Of a stretch of 64,000 nucleotides of DNA, positions 38,176 through 49,821 are shown one piece after another. The notes beneath the pieces were generated by a model. It made no database searches, was not told the origin of the DNA, and saw nothing but the letters and a program-made list of their open reading frames with translations. The DNA is from Rotaria sp. Silwood1 (Eukaryota; Rotifera; Eurotatoria; Philodinida; Philodinidae). The position numbers and the translations under genes are program-made. How positions within the stretch are numbered: the stretch's first letter is position 1; each line of letters begins with the position of its first letter. The stretch is taken from the NCBI GenBank assembly GCA_905250075.1, contig CAJNOP010000056.1, positions 683,899 through 747,898 on the forward strand. Reading direction: 5' to 3'.

Positions 38176-41100
38176 TTATGATAAATCGAATTCGATCCAA
38201 ATCGGACAATGATCACTAACTAAACCACCCCATGTCCAACCAGCAGGAATCCACATACTTGTTAGATTATCTCGAATAACACCTGAGTTTTCTAAAAAAA
38301 CAGAAAAAAAAATTGATTACTTTTAATAAGAACATGAAATCTTAACCTGTAGTTAAAGCTTTTGCCTCAGTTGAAAGCCAAATATTATCAATACATGTAG
38401 ATCCTTGTGGTGTTTTCATACTAATATTTGTATTTTGTTTAATAACATATGAATAATTACGTTGAACTAATGCACCGAATTCTGATGCTGTTGGGACAAT
38501 GTTAAAATCACCAAAGATAACTATATGTGTTTGTTCTTAATAAGACAAGAGAAAAAATATTATTATTATCATTTCTTTTTTAGTATAAATATATATTCAT
38601 ATTTTACCAACAGTATCATTCATAGCTTCAGCTAATATTGATATTGATGCAGCTTCATCTTTTGTTCTTTCATTTTCATTTTCATCTAATCTTCGTGCTT
38701 TTAAATGTACATTAACAAAAACAAATTCATATTTATCATATATACGAAATATAACAATATAAGGAGAACGTGTAAAATAATTTTTAAATGGTAATAATGA
38801 TGCTTTTTTTAATTCAATTCCAATTGATTCATCATAGATAAAACCAAGATATTCATTTCCCTTTTAAAAAAACATAAAAAGAACACAGCTATTAGCATAA
38901 CTTTGTACGAGAAAAAAGTATGATACATGTCCATTGTAATCTGTATTTTATCGAGATTTTTTTCTTCAGAACGGCTGATTTAAAATTCCGAAGAGACAAA
39001 CAACTATTTAAGAGAGCGTAGACAAATTGCATGTGATGCAATATAATCACAAAACTCTAGAAAGAGCACAACCGGCAGACTGTGCGAAACTAGGTGGGTA
39101 TTAGATGAGAAATGTAACTTCTACTTCTTTTATGACTTACACTGAACAACATACATTTTAATGTATGAGTTATTGAATAACATAAAAATCTTTGTTCCTC
39201 TGGTTAGGATTAGTCGAAAAACGTCACTAATAAGTATTAGAAGCCTTTCTATTGTGAATACGGAACAATTACGACAAAACATCAGCAAAAGAAATTATGC
39301 ATCATCTGAAACCATGTTTTTCACTCAATCGATTCGTAAAAAAGACTTTCGTGTTTATCGGTTTAGGATTTAAAAAAATTCATTTTTCATTAATATCAAG
39401 TGCTCTGACAAAAACATGTACAAAACAATGGTTTTGGGATTGGTCAACAATTCGTATTTGTTAAGTGTTTTTTGATCTACTACAACTGATTTTGAGATCT
39501 GAGTTTTGAATTAGATAAAAGACAAAAATAAATGCAGAAAAAGCCTTCAAAGTTGAGCATAATTGGTATTATGAATTGCTCGAAGTCCGGTTATTCTCAA
39601 GACTGAAAATACTGTAAACTCCGATTAGAAATTCAAAGAATTAATTATGTTTAGTTTTGAACGCTCTTTTTGAACCTATTCTTATGTTTTGTATAATGTA
39701 AAACACAGGTCTTAAAATGAGTGGGTATTGATCCAAAAAAAAAACTAAAAAATGTGAATCCTACACATATGCCCAAACTTTCATGTTTTATTTCATGATT
39801 TTCGATCACAATTTCGAATAGAGCAATCATGGTTGATATTAGGGGTGTCAGCGTTCCCCGTTCCTCGGCGTTCCGTTCCTAGGAACGGGAACGCTTGTCA
39901 AAATCGGATTTCCACGCTATATTTCAACATGGCGAGGTCTCTAGACACATCTACTTTTCTTTTTATGTTTGAGTGTTCAGCGTTCCGCGTTCTCAGGAAC
40001 GGGGAACGCTACCCCGTTCCGCGTTCCCAGGAACGGGGAACGCCACCCCGTTCCGCGTTCCCAGGAACGGGAATGCTACCCCGTTCCCCGTTCCTGGGAA
40101 CGGGGAACGCTGAACACTCAAACGTAAAAAGAAAAGTGGATATGTCTAGAGACCTCGCCTTGTTGAAATATAGCGTGGAAATGCGATTTTGACAAGCGTT
40201 CCCGTTCCTAGGAACGGAACGCTGGGGAACGGGGCACGTTAACATCCCTAATTTTTATGAAATTGGCTTTCCTTCGGTGAATTAGTAAAATTTCTGTTAA
40301 AAGTGAAAGAAACGTATATTGCGTTCCCATTCCTAGGAACGGAACGCTGAGGAACGCGGAAGCGTTCCCCGTTCCCAGGAACGGGAACGGGGTAGCGTTC
40401 CTCGTTCCTAGGAACGGGGAACGGGGTGGCGTTCCCCGTTCCTAGGAACGGGGAACGGGGTAGCGTTCCCCGTTCCTAGGAACGGAACGCAAAGTTGACA
40501 CCCCTAGTTGATATAAACAATCCATAGGAACTACATTCTTAGTAAGGAAAAAACATCATCTTTAACATCATGTTCTAAGAATTGCTGCATCACTACACGT
40601 CTACGGTCTCTTGGACTTTCACATTAAATATAACACTGATCGAAATCGAATGAATTTCGTAATATGTCTGTTTATATTGTTTGCAAGAGTGGAAAAGAGG
40701 GACATGCTTATCTTATTTTTTTTTGTACCTTATCAACATTCGATTAATTCACCATAGATTCAACGATAGGTCAGTATGGAATTTAATACTTATTGAGAGT
40801 CATATTTCACAATAACCTTGCTACGGACTATGATTTTTGTTATTATATATCGATCTTTTTCAACTTTTCTTTTATCTCGGTCTTTTCTTTAGTCTCAAAA
40901 CTCTTACTTGAAACATCCGACCAGAAACATCACTAATTGTACATTTCCATTTTCCATGATGGCGGTTCTGCCAATCTTTAATTAAAGGTATTGTGGGATT
41001 ATTTAATTCTTCAATTATGTAACTAAGTGCTTCTTTATTTCCTATTTCTTGAATACCAATTAATGAAAAACTAAATGAAGAGAGAAAATAACATAATGTT

Positions 41101-42017
41101 ATCAAAAACCATTATCATTCGTTTTACTTATGTTCAAGAATAGTTCGACAAATAACTTCTTTTACACCTGGATTTTGCACTTTATCATTTGTTAATTGTT
41201 GTAAATTCCATGAAGCAAAACGAAAATATGTTTGTTTACTTTCACATGTTGCTAATGGATGTTGTGATGATGTTGATGAAAGAAGTATTGTCTGTAATTC
41301 TGGTGGTAAAGTTTCTAATAATAATGATGCTAGAGAAAGTGAATCTGATGTAATATTATTATTATTTTTATTTAATGTTGGATAAAGATTATTAACAGAT
41401 GGTTCAAGTATTGATGATTGACTAACTGATATTGGTATTTGTCGATCGTCAACAGTAATATATGAACGAATACTAGCTAATACAATATAATTAATACCTT
41501 TTATTTTAAGTAAATCTTCAACAAAACGAAATGGTCCTTTTCGTTCACGACGTTCAATTATTCGTTTAATCAGTATTGGTGTTAAACTAGGTATTGTACA
41601 TAATTGATTGTACGTGGCTGAATTAATGTTAATATATTCTTGTTTATTATTAACTAAATTTGAAGAAGATGAATCAATAGTTATATCAAAACGAATAAGT
41701 TCATATAAATCATGATTTATTCCCGTTATGTATAAAAGTTCATCGATTCGTTTAAAACCATTATTTAATTGACGATATCGAATTATATGTTGAGCTATTT
41801 GACGATTAATACCAGGTAACATTAAAAACTCATCTTCAGATGCATGATTTAAATTAATTGCATTATTATTATTATTGCTATTATTATTATTATTTGTATC
41901 TATTGGAATATTTGATCTTGTTGGATTATGCTTTGTTTTTGTTAACAAATTACGAAGACGACGTAGTGTGTGTATTGTGTCAATTCGAGATGGAAAACAA
42001 CTATTTGCACCACCCAT
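38176..42017 (-). CDS. EEPD1: Endonuclease/exonuclease/phosphatase domain protein EEPD1
   Basis: Five exons: 42017-41128, 41070-40908, 38860-38608, 38535-38347 and 38291-38176; 536 residues (human about 569). Gly2 and Cys7 in MGGANSC suit N-myristoylation and palmitoylation, as in vertebrate EEPD1. Two helix-hairpin-helix (ComEA-like) repeats follow (INLNHASEDEFLMLPGINRQ and ININSATYNQLCTIPSLT), then a DNase I-like nuclease fold: FASWNLQ, catalytic Glu in IGIQEIGN, NVHLKARR, FGDFN, and the final SDHCP. Family role: 5' structure-specific cleavage that restarts stalled replication forks; the vertebrate protein is also linked to cholesterol export. Intron 2 (38861-40907) is 2 kb and carries the hAT-type foldback at 39840-40506. 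Poly-Asn between the N-terminus and the first HhH repeat is a local expansion. Confidence 0.93.
39840..40506. mobile_element. hAT-type foldback element with palindromic GGAACG arrays
   Basis: The ends are TAGGGGTGTCA and its reverse complement TGACACCCCTA. The direct repeat GTTGATAT (39832-39839 and 40507-40514) is a perfect 8-base target duplication matching the hAT nTnnnnAn rule. Inside, about 120 bases at 39868-39990 are the near-perfect reverse complement of 40105-40222. The core between them and the right quarter are arrays of the 12-base palindrome GTTCC(T/C)AGGAAC joined by GGGGAACGC-type spacers. An internal end-like sequence, TTAACATCCCTA (about 40240-40251), suggests a nested or rearranged copy. 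No transposase. It lies in EEPD1 intron 2. Confidence 0.88.
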
Positions 42018-42822
42018 ACTAAATTTTATTCAGTAGATTTTTTCGACCTATCGATAATTGATATATATCTAAAGAATGATGAAAAACATAAAGGAAATGT
42101 GTTTATAATTTATTCTATGAATGAATAAATATATGGAAGAGAATATACCAATGAAACATAAAATATCTATATGATGAATCTATATGAGATTTTTCATTCG
42201 TTTTTTTTTGTTTCTGTTGTTGGGTAATCCCAAGATGAATGTCTTGTAATGTCGAAGAAAGATAAATATGGTTAATAGAAAGAGAATAGATAAGGTTACA
42301 TTGATGATATGTACTGTAGTTTTGTCAAAAAAGAACGATGCATAAAAATATTCGTTGAGTGTCTACATATAAAATGAAAAATGACAAATATGTGATAATT
42401 ATAGATAAACAACGGTTGCTGAGCCATGTAAACGAGAGTCTGTCGAGTTCAATATCTTCATTTTTTTCTCTCATACCATTATTTATCATGTAATCAAAGT
42501 CTCTGATCACAAACATATACTTATTATAGTAGTCGGAGTTGCATTCATCGTTTTTTTTCTTTTATAAAGACAAATCAATGACATATAACTAACAACGATA
42601 TTTATAAGCACATAAAAAAGATACGAAAAAAAAAAGAAATAAATACATGCATGTACACGCACAGAAGTTTTATCGATAATTGACATTAAAAAGAAAAGAA
42701 GTTCGATGAAAGCAACAAAAAAAAAATAAAATTTTCTTACAAAAATAATCATCACAGTTAATAATGATCGTTTACAACGAGAGGTCATTTTTTCTCATAT
42801 CCTCATTAAAAACCATACCGAA
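42018..42822. other. Intergenic between EEPD1 and the small membrane protein
   Basis: About 800 AT-rich bases between two genes on the same strand. Short frames only; no exon supported. Confidence 0.45.
42019..42020 (-). promoter_or_regulatory. Putative spliced-leader acceptor before EEPD1
   Basis: AAAATTTAG ends one base before the EEPD1 ATG. Such a short distance leaves almost no 5' UTR unless a leader is added in trans. Confidence 0.4.
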
Positions 42823-43277
42823 TCATACAAGATTATTCCATTGTTCTACAGAAAAGTTATTTGGCAAGCATTGTCTTGGTTCTTGTAATGACAACTGATC
42901 GAGTTGTTTTTTAACATGACAATATTCATAACAATGATAACGAAGACAAGTAATTAATATACAGACTGCTACTAAAATAACACATACAGGTCTATTAACA
43001 TTTGATGAACAACTATACAAAGGTACACAAAATCTCGAAGATTCATTCGATAATGATGGATCATAACTATCATGTGATGTTTCAATATTAAATAATATGT
43101 TCACTTCTGCCTTTTGTGTTTGATTCCGCAATTGATTGTTGGTTTTTATATTTATAGACTCGGTAGTCTTTATTTCTATCAATAACAAAACAAATGTTTA
43201 TTTTGATACTTACTAATCCATTACAAGAATAACCACTCACGTAATAAAAGAAATAAACAACCAATTAAAATATTCAT
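42823..43277 (-). CDS. Small single-pass membrane protein, unknown
   Basis: Two exons, 43277-43241 and 43175-42823, phase 1, 129 residues. The first exon codes a signal peptide (MNILIGCLFLLL). The ectodomain of about 65 residues has N-glycosylation sites (NQT, NES) and several cysteines (FCVPLYSCSS). A membrane helix follows (VCVILVAVCILITCL), then a Cys/His-rich juxtamembrane patch (RYHCYEYCHVKK) that may be palmitoylated, and a cytoplasmic tail of about 35 residues. No family recognised. Type I membrane topology is an inference from signal and helix order. Confidence 0.6.
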
Positions 43278-44894
43278 CTCAGTCAGTTAAATTTTGACAC
43301 AATTCATAAAATACAAGTACTGCAATAAAAATTTCGTACTTTTTTCTTTCTTTTAATCAGGTGTCATATCCATAGAAAGCAATTGATTGTTATGTAGCTA
43401 AACAATCATACCGAAAAGAAAAAAAGAGAAAGAAAGTTCTTATAATGTCTTCCTAGATATGAAATCTAAAGACTACTTTTAACATACACTAATGGGAAAG
43501 AATAATAGAAACATCGAAAAAGAAAGATTAAATGTCAATAAATTTAAGTGTTGCTGTAAAAAGAAGTACTCTTGTCAAACAAGTTTGTACTACAAAAAAT
43601 AAAATATTTTCTATTTAAATGCAAATAAAAATTGAACCATCGAATTTACCCTATGATAAAGATCATTACAATCAAGTCTATCTATCAAATTTTCATGTAT
43701 TGTTGTCAAAAATTGACCTTATCAAGAATAATCCATAATATTAGTTTTATTTGAGTACATAGAAAACAATACCAATTTCAATCAACTATAGAAGAAAGGT
43801 TGATAGTTGAACATTAACATTTGACATTGTTTCTACTTCATAAATGACGGCTATGAAATTGAAATGAAATATTCCATTGTAACTGTCTCATGATTAGTGA
43901 TGTACAATTCAACGTATAGTCGATATCATTATGGAAAAAAAAATATATATTTCTTTTCTTTTATTATCAATCTGCCAAACAAACTTCATATTGCCAAAAG
44001 CTTCAATTAAATTGCTTGTATAACACTCAAGATACACATACTTCTTCACCACTATTTATATACGTAAAGAATAGTAAATGAATTGTATGCTTCAGGTAAA
44101 AAGAATATGAATAGAAAGTCTGATCATTTTCATAAATATCTACTTTTAATATTAATGTATAATTAGAAGCTCTAAGACAATCTAAGTGATTTTATTTTAT
44201 CGGATCTCGAAAAATATTATTCATTATAATATGATGAATTTTTTTATAAATGATATCATCCAAAATTCAAAAGTATAACACTATATACAATTTTGACAAG
44301 TCTAAACATACCTTTACTATTATTAAATTTGGTTGATAATTGACACCTATCACTTCGTTTTTTTTTTGGAAACAGAAACCAAACAAATACTTGTTATACA
44401 CTGGATATTTTCTATTACAAATCGATTATGTTATCGACAGATAGCACTAGAAATTCCAACATAACCAATATGTCGACATCTAGCAAAATAAATAATAGGT
44501 CATAGAAGTGAACGAATCAATTTTAGAAAATTTTTATCAAAACAAACGAAATAATTTTTTATATTCGTAATTGAAGCATTTTAAATAAAATATTCATGAT
44601 AAATTAAATTTTTTAATGAAAAGGTGAGTATTTATTTTAACTCTTAAATAATCATCTAAAATGTTATATGATACCTTAAGAATTACTTCTTCAAACATGT
44701 TTTATGATTGTTTTTCGACCTTAATATTTATTTACTAACAAATACATCATGGATTGTTTTTTTCTTTCTTTCTCTCAAGATAACAAGTCTCACTCCATGT
44801 ATATATATCTATACCTTTTCTTTTACTTTTAAGGTATTTATCTATATTTATTGTATTATTCACTGCAATCAATTATTCATTATTAACGTGTAAA
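43278..44894. other. Intergenic, divergent-promoter region
   Basis: 1.6 kb between the start of the small membrane protein (minus) and the start of the 129-residue protein (plus), so it should contain both promoters. Very AT-rich; no exon or repeat seen. Confidence 0.45.
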
Positions 44895-45284
44895 ATGTCA
44901 TCAAAAAGTTTAGAAGCATCATCATCAACATATTTACGGTTAAAAAATGAACGTGGTCATTGGAATGGTCAAACACATAATCCTGCTATTGACAATTTTG
45001 ATGGTGAACGTCATCAAGCTATGAATGAATTACAAAAACATCTAGGACAACCAAATACATCTGCTGATGAAATTCAACGTTTAATGGGTACACCAACTAA
45101 AACTCTTGATAAACCTGATTTAGTTCTTGACCATGAATTTCGACGTATGAATGATAATTATACATATCCAAGCGATGCAAAAATTTGGATATATGAATGG
45201 CGTGGTAATCATGATTATGTATATTTTGTTATATCAAAAGATAATAAAGTTATACAATCCGATTGGTATTTTGCATACGAATAA
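44895..45284 (+). CDS. Conserved small protein, intronless, function unknown
   Basis: A single exon of 129 residues starting at ATG 44895. The N-terminus is polar (GHWNGQTHNPAIDNFDGERH). A helical part follows (AMNELQKHLGQPNTSADEIQ, then RLMGTPTK). The C-terminus is beta-rich: IYEWRGNHDYVYFVISKDNK, ending SDWYFAYE. The pattern of a helix with LGxP, then W-Y strands and a strand ending in a lysine-valine turn, recalls the BamE/SmpA fold and small uncharacterised eukaryotic relatives. That is fold-level guesswork. No signal or membrane segment. It ends 61 bases from the stop of the convergent tail-anchored gene. Confidence 0.75.
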   Translation: MSSKSLEASSSTYLRLKNERGHWNGQTHNPAIDNFDGERHQAMNELQKHLGQPNTSADEIQRLMGTPTKTLDKPDLVLDHEFRRMNDNYTYPSDAKIWIYEWRGNHDYVYFVISKDNKVIQSDWYFAYE

Positions 45285-45345
45285 AAAAAATAAATATTTG
45301 GTATATGTTCGATTTTTTTTTCTATCAACATACTTTATTTTGTTA

Positions 45346-47395
45346 TTACGATTGATTTTTTATCATACGAATAAATGAATAAATAACGGCAAGAAAAATA
45401 AAGAGAAAAAGTAATACGAAAAATACATAAAAATTTTTTAGATTTGTTTTCGACTTAGATGAGTCAGTTATTTCTTGTTGTTGAAAACTGAATCTTCGAC
45501 CATTATTTAATGATGAACGTCGAGATAGATCAAAAGTATCAATAGTTGATGAAGATTTTGGAATGTTCAATGTATGCCGTCTAAATTATAAAACAACAGG
45601 AAATCAATTGTTTCAAAAATACAGAAAAAAAAATTGAGTCAGAACTTTTTTCGTCTGGATGAATAACGACGATATTCCACTTTAGATGATGATGTGCGCA
45701 TTTATAGACATCAATTTATCTCAACTATTTTATTTTATTATATTTCTAATCGTGACTTGTCCTCAAGTGATGATTAGATTTTTTATCCTTGTGCCATTTG
45801 GATAATGAATAGATACGAAAATATATACAATGACAACAACACAAAAAGAGACACAAAAAAAAAGAAAAGATGTATCAGAAAACAAGAAATTGGACACATG
45901 ATGACGATCAATATTGGTGGTACTTGACACTGGGAAACAATTCATCAAATAAATGAAGGATGTCTAAGAGCTGTAACTATCTGTTGTCCCTCTATTCATG
46001 CTTATGTACACGACTTTCTTTCACACAAGTTATACCGATCATGTATAGAACACCCGTACTATTCATCAAGCTAACGGGAGTTGCTAATATTTTTCTCGTT
46101 GTATGTCATTCATATTATAGCCTATATATGTGTATATAAATGGAAAGTTCTGGCACATAAAATACCTAATGTATACTAGTTTATCACAATCATCGCACAA
46201 TATATTTGTTGTCTGAATCTGTCTTTAGGGGAAAAACACGTTGTTTAAATTGTTGATGATCATTGATAAGAATAAGATTAACAAAAAGAAAAACAACACA
46301 TATCCAGATTAAATACCTACTGATTTAAAATAGTTGTTCTTGTCGATGAATCCATCAATTTTATTATATATCTTGATAGGTATACTATCAAAAAATTTAT
46401 ACTCTTTTAAAGTCTAAAATAAAGCTGTTCGTTCTATACTTTCTGTAAAAAAAATAATAAAAAGAAACAGAAATACGATACATACGGTAATGATTAATTT
46501 TACTTGTTAATGATGTATCGATAAAAAAATCTGTCACATATTTATTTTGAAACTCTTCTGGTTCCTTTTTTCTTTTTTTTACTCTAACTATGAAAAAATT
46601 GTTGTTTTTTCTTTATTTGTTATTAGAAAATGAGGTTCTTTCAAGCTTCTGTCTTCAATGTGATCGCACAGACACATATGGTGATCGAGAAGCAAATGTT
46701 ATTCAAGATAAAATAAAAAAGAAAAAAAAAAACAACAAAAAAGAAAAACGTGATGACGTGACAACGCAAAGACGTACATGTTGAATGATTATGAGTATAT
46801 GACATCTATTAACATACCAAAAAGCATAACCGATCTTTAAAGATAAGTCAAATGCAGACAAAGAAGTGTAAAGAATATTTTATTATAAAATCACCCATGC
46901 TTATTCATATTCCTGAATATCAAACGAATATATAAACTAACGTAGTAATTTTATATCAGAAAAGACAGAAGAAAAGTTAATCAATTCAATATGTTTTACT
47001 ACTTAAAGTGCACTTCTTTAGGAGTATCATGCTGATATAAAAGACAAAGAAAGAAAAGAAACCTAATCATAAAAAGAACATACAAACATCATAAAATGCT
47101 AAAATTTATTAACTATGTAAATCAATGAATGATTGTTTTATGTCAAATATTTCTCAAGAGAAATGAAAAAAAAATCATTATAATTAAATTTTGACATACT
47201 TTACCTATGTGCAAATAAGTTATCATTTTCATCAGATTGATTTGAATTTCGACGATTTTCATTGTGAGACATTACTATTGAACTTTGACGTCTTGATGTT
47301 GTTGTTAACTCAGATGATTGAATAATTGATTGAGATAATTCATTTGCTGATAGAGTTGTTCGTCGTCTATGTCGCCTAACTTGAAAAGATCTCAT
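45346..47395 (-). CDS. Tail-anchored basic protein, unknown
   Basis: Two exons, 47395-47205 and 45580-45346, joined in phase 2 across a 1.6 kb intron; 141 residues. The N-terminus is strongly basic (MRSFQVRRHRRR). A Ser/Arg-rich middle with several RRxS sites (RRQS, RRNS, RRSS, RRFS) looks like a basophilic-kinase substrate region. One membrane helix (VFFVLLFLFIFLAVIYSFI) sits eight residues from the end. The layout is that of a tail-anchored ER or nuclear-envelope protein. The family is not recognised. The long intron could hide another exon, but the direct join keeps frame. Confidence 0.6.
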
Positions 47396-49820
47396 CCTTA
47401 CTTTATATTATTCTAAAACAAAAGAAAAAGATACAAAAATAAATTTTAAAAATCAATAATAAAAGTACATTGTCACAATAATAAATAGATGAAAAAAAGA
47501 AGAAAAAGAACAACAACTAATTAACAAAGGTTTTTCTTCTTCTGTTTTGTGTTTATATTTAAATAAGAAATATTGAGTTGTCTTCATATCCTGTCAGTAT
47601 GAAGTATTGTTGTGTTCTTAGACTTCATTATAAAGAATGAATAGAAAACAAGTCTTTGAGGAAAGACAACCCAGACTTATTGTTGTTCTCGTCTTAACGA
47701 TCGGTTTTTTAGGGCGTAGAAAAGAGAAAAACACAATCTAAACTTGACGTTCAACGAAGAGAGAAAAGAACATTGTGCGCATGCAGAGTTCTACTACGAT
47801 GATGATAATAGCGGCGAGTGTTTATCATTTTGTGATGTTTTATAATTAAAAATCATTATGAATTCAACTATAAGTTATAAACAATTTTTAGTCACGCAAT
47901 AAATAGATTTAATAGAAAATACAAAAAGAATAGACATTAATAAAAAATATGTTTAATTGTAACGTTCTATGAATATCAATTCATACGATCAATGAAAAGT
48001 AAAGTTAATTCACTTTCTCAATTATAAAATTGTTTATCTGTTTTGTTTAATGTGTTCATTCATATTTATTTTGTATTTCTGACTGATAATGTCAATAGAT
48101 AATTATGAAATGTTTCAGATAAAAGTGTTTTTATTAACGCCTATTCTTCGGTTTTTTGTGTATAGAGACCTAATGGTTGATGGCATAAATATGATAAAAG
48201 AAAATCTCAGCACTTACTAAATTGGATCTTTTGTTTCAAATAGTATGAGCTGTTTGCTCAGATTAGTTAGTTTTTATTATTATATTTTACTTAAATGGCA
48301 CCAATAAGTGCATTCTTGATTTTTCTATTTTCGGTTAATTTACTGCGTTAAGTTTCTTCTTTCATTAATTTTACTTTAAGCAAAATAAAGATATTTTTTC
48401 TTGATTAGGGTAAAGGTAAGAAAATTTATCTCACAAGGAAATGTTTTCAACCGATCAGTCGCTTTTGCATTTGAATCATGTGCATAAGATAGATTTCAGC
48501 AAGATAATATCAACACACCAAATGATTATCCTTCGATGTGAGATTTTGTCCATTTTTTAATAACTTAATATTTCGGGATGAAAATTTTCTTTTGAACTGA
48601 AATTTCCATGGCCTGTGCATAAAATCTCAGGTCGAAATATTGTCTTCCCGTTTGTTGGTATATACCATATCAGAGAATAATACTCTACTAAAACGTCTGT
48701 CAAGGTACTGGATAGAAAAAAGCTTACCCTGCATTTCTGTATCCTCAAGCTTACATTGTAGCAAGTAGAATATGCATGGTTTTCAATAGGGGGAAGTAAT
48801 ACGGACTAGCGTCCCTCCTCCACTTTTCAGCATGTCTGCGAAAGTTTTTTGCTTTGATTAAGCTTCTGGCAGATCTGTCCGACAGTACAGATTACGTATC
48901 GAACTTGTGCATATTATAGATTGTCTGTTAATTTTGACAAGCATAATGTCTATTGGATTTTCTAAAAAGTACAGCTAAATTAGTGACATCAGAACAAGTT
49001 GTGCTTATCTTCAAAAAAAGTAACACCAAGAAGAAATTTTAATGAAAGCTGGAATGAATGCATGAGTATAATTAAAGTAGATTCTGCAGAAAAAAGAAAA
49101 GCAAATGATAGTTAATGGCCAACTAGTTATACATATGATTAAATTTGTTTTCACGTCTTAATTTTGTGCACTCATGCATGGCTATTAGATCGTTATCTAC
49201 AAAGATAATTTGTCCGAGCTGCTGTAAGAAAATTGGAAAGTAATACAATCATTAAAAATATATAATGGCTGAAGAAACTATTCAAACAAAATATAACCTA
49301 ATATAGGATTTAAATATAAGAAGAAAACAATGTCAAGTTATTTTTTTCTGCATTCACACAGAAAGAGAGAAATAAAAGTTATGCATGTGTAAAAAATTGA
49401 GAATCATCCTAATACAGTCAGTGTGCACATCTATCTTCAGCACGAGTATCTTCCAAAATTGAAATCCTATGTTTAAATTCTCTCTCGTTTCAATCACATT
49501 GTAATATATTGATGTTGTCTGTTAAAAAGTGTTTTATTTATATTGTTAAAGTTTCTAGACAAATATTTGTTCACAGTTGACCCGTTTTGAAAAGAATTTT
49601 GTCTATTTTTTTTCTCGAAAACGATAGCAGAATCTTTTCAAATCTTGAAAAATTAATTGAGATGATGAATATATAGATTCTTACAAACATCATAAATCCT
49701 TTTGCGAAGATACACAAAACTACTGAACCGGATAATTTTGTAGAGCGAACACTTATTTACAAAATTTGATATCAAACTAAACTATTGCTTTTATCCAAGT
49801 GAAGCTATAAGCATTGTATA
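47396..49820. other. Intergenic, no gene seen
   Basis: AT-rich 2.4 kb. A small GC-richer hairpin lies at 48788-48825 (GGGGGAAG facing CCCTCCTCC). No exon chain. Confidence 0.4.
47413..47414 (-). promoter_or_regulatory. Putative spliced-leader acceptor before the tail-anchored gene
   Basis: TTTGTTTTAG ends 17 bases before the ATG at 47395, on the minus strand, with no donor exon visible upstream. Confidence 0.35.
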
Positions 49821-49821
49821 C

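Noticed and set aside
39161-39373. Plus-strand 70-codon frame
   Set aside because: Lies in EEPD1 intron 2 on the other strand with no homology signal or splice context.
39833-40245. Repetitive frames (VPRNGNA-type) on both strands
   Set aside because: Artefacts of the palindromic arrays of the hAT-type foldback.
40320-40500. CRISPR-like regular array
   Set aside because: Units are direct palindromes with near-identical spacers inside a transposable element of an animal genome; no unique spacers.
45763-45948. Possible alternative last exon of the tail-anchored gene (signal-like hydrophobic segment)
   Set aside because: The only usable acceptor gives the wrong phase for the 47205 donor and leads to an early stop.
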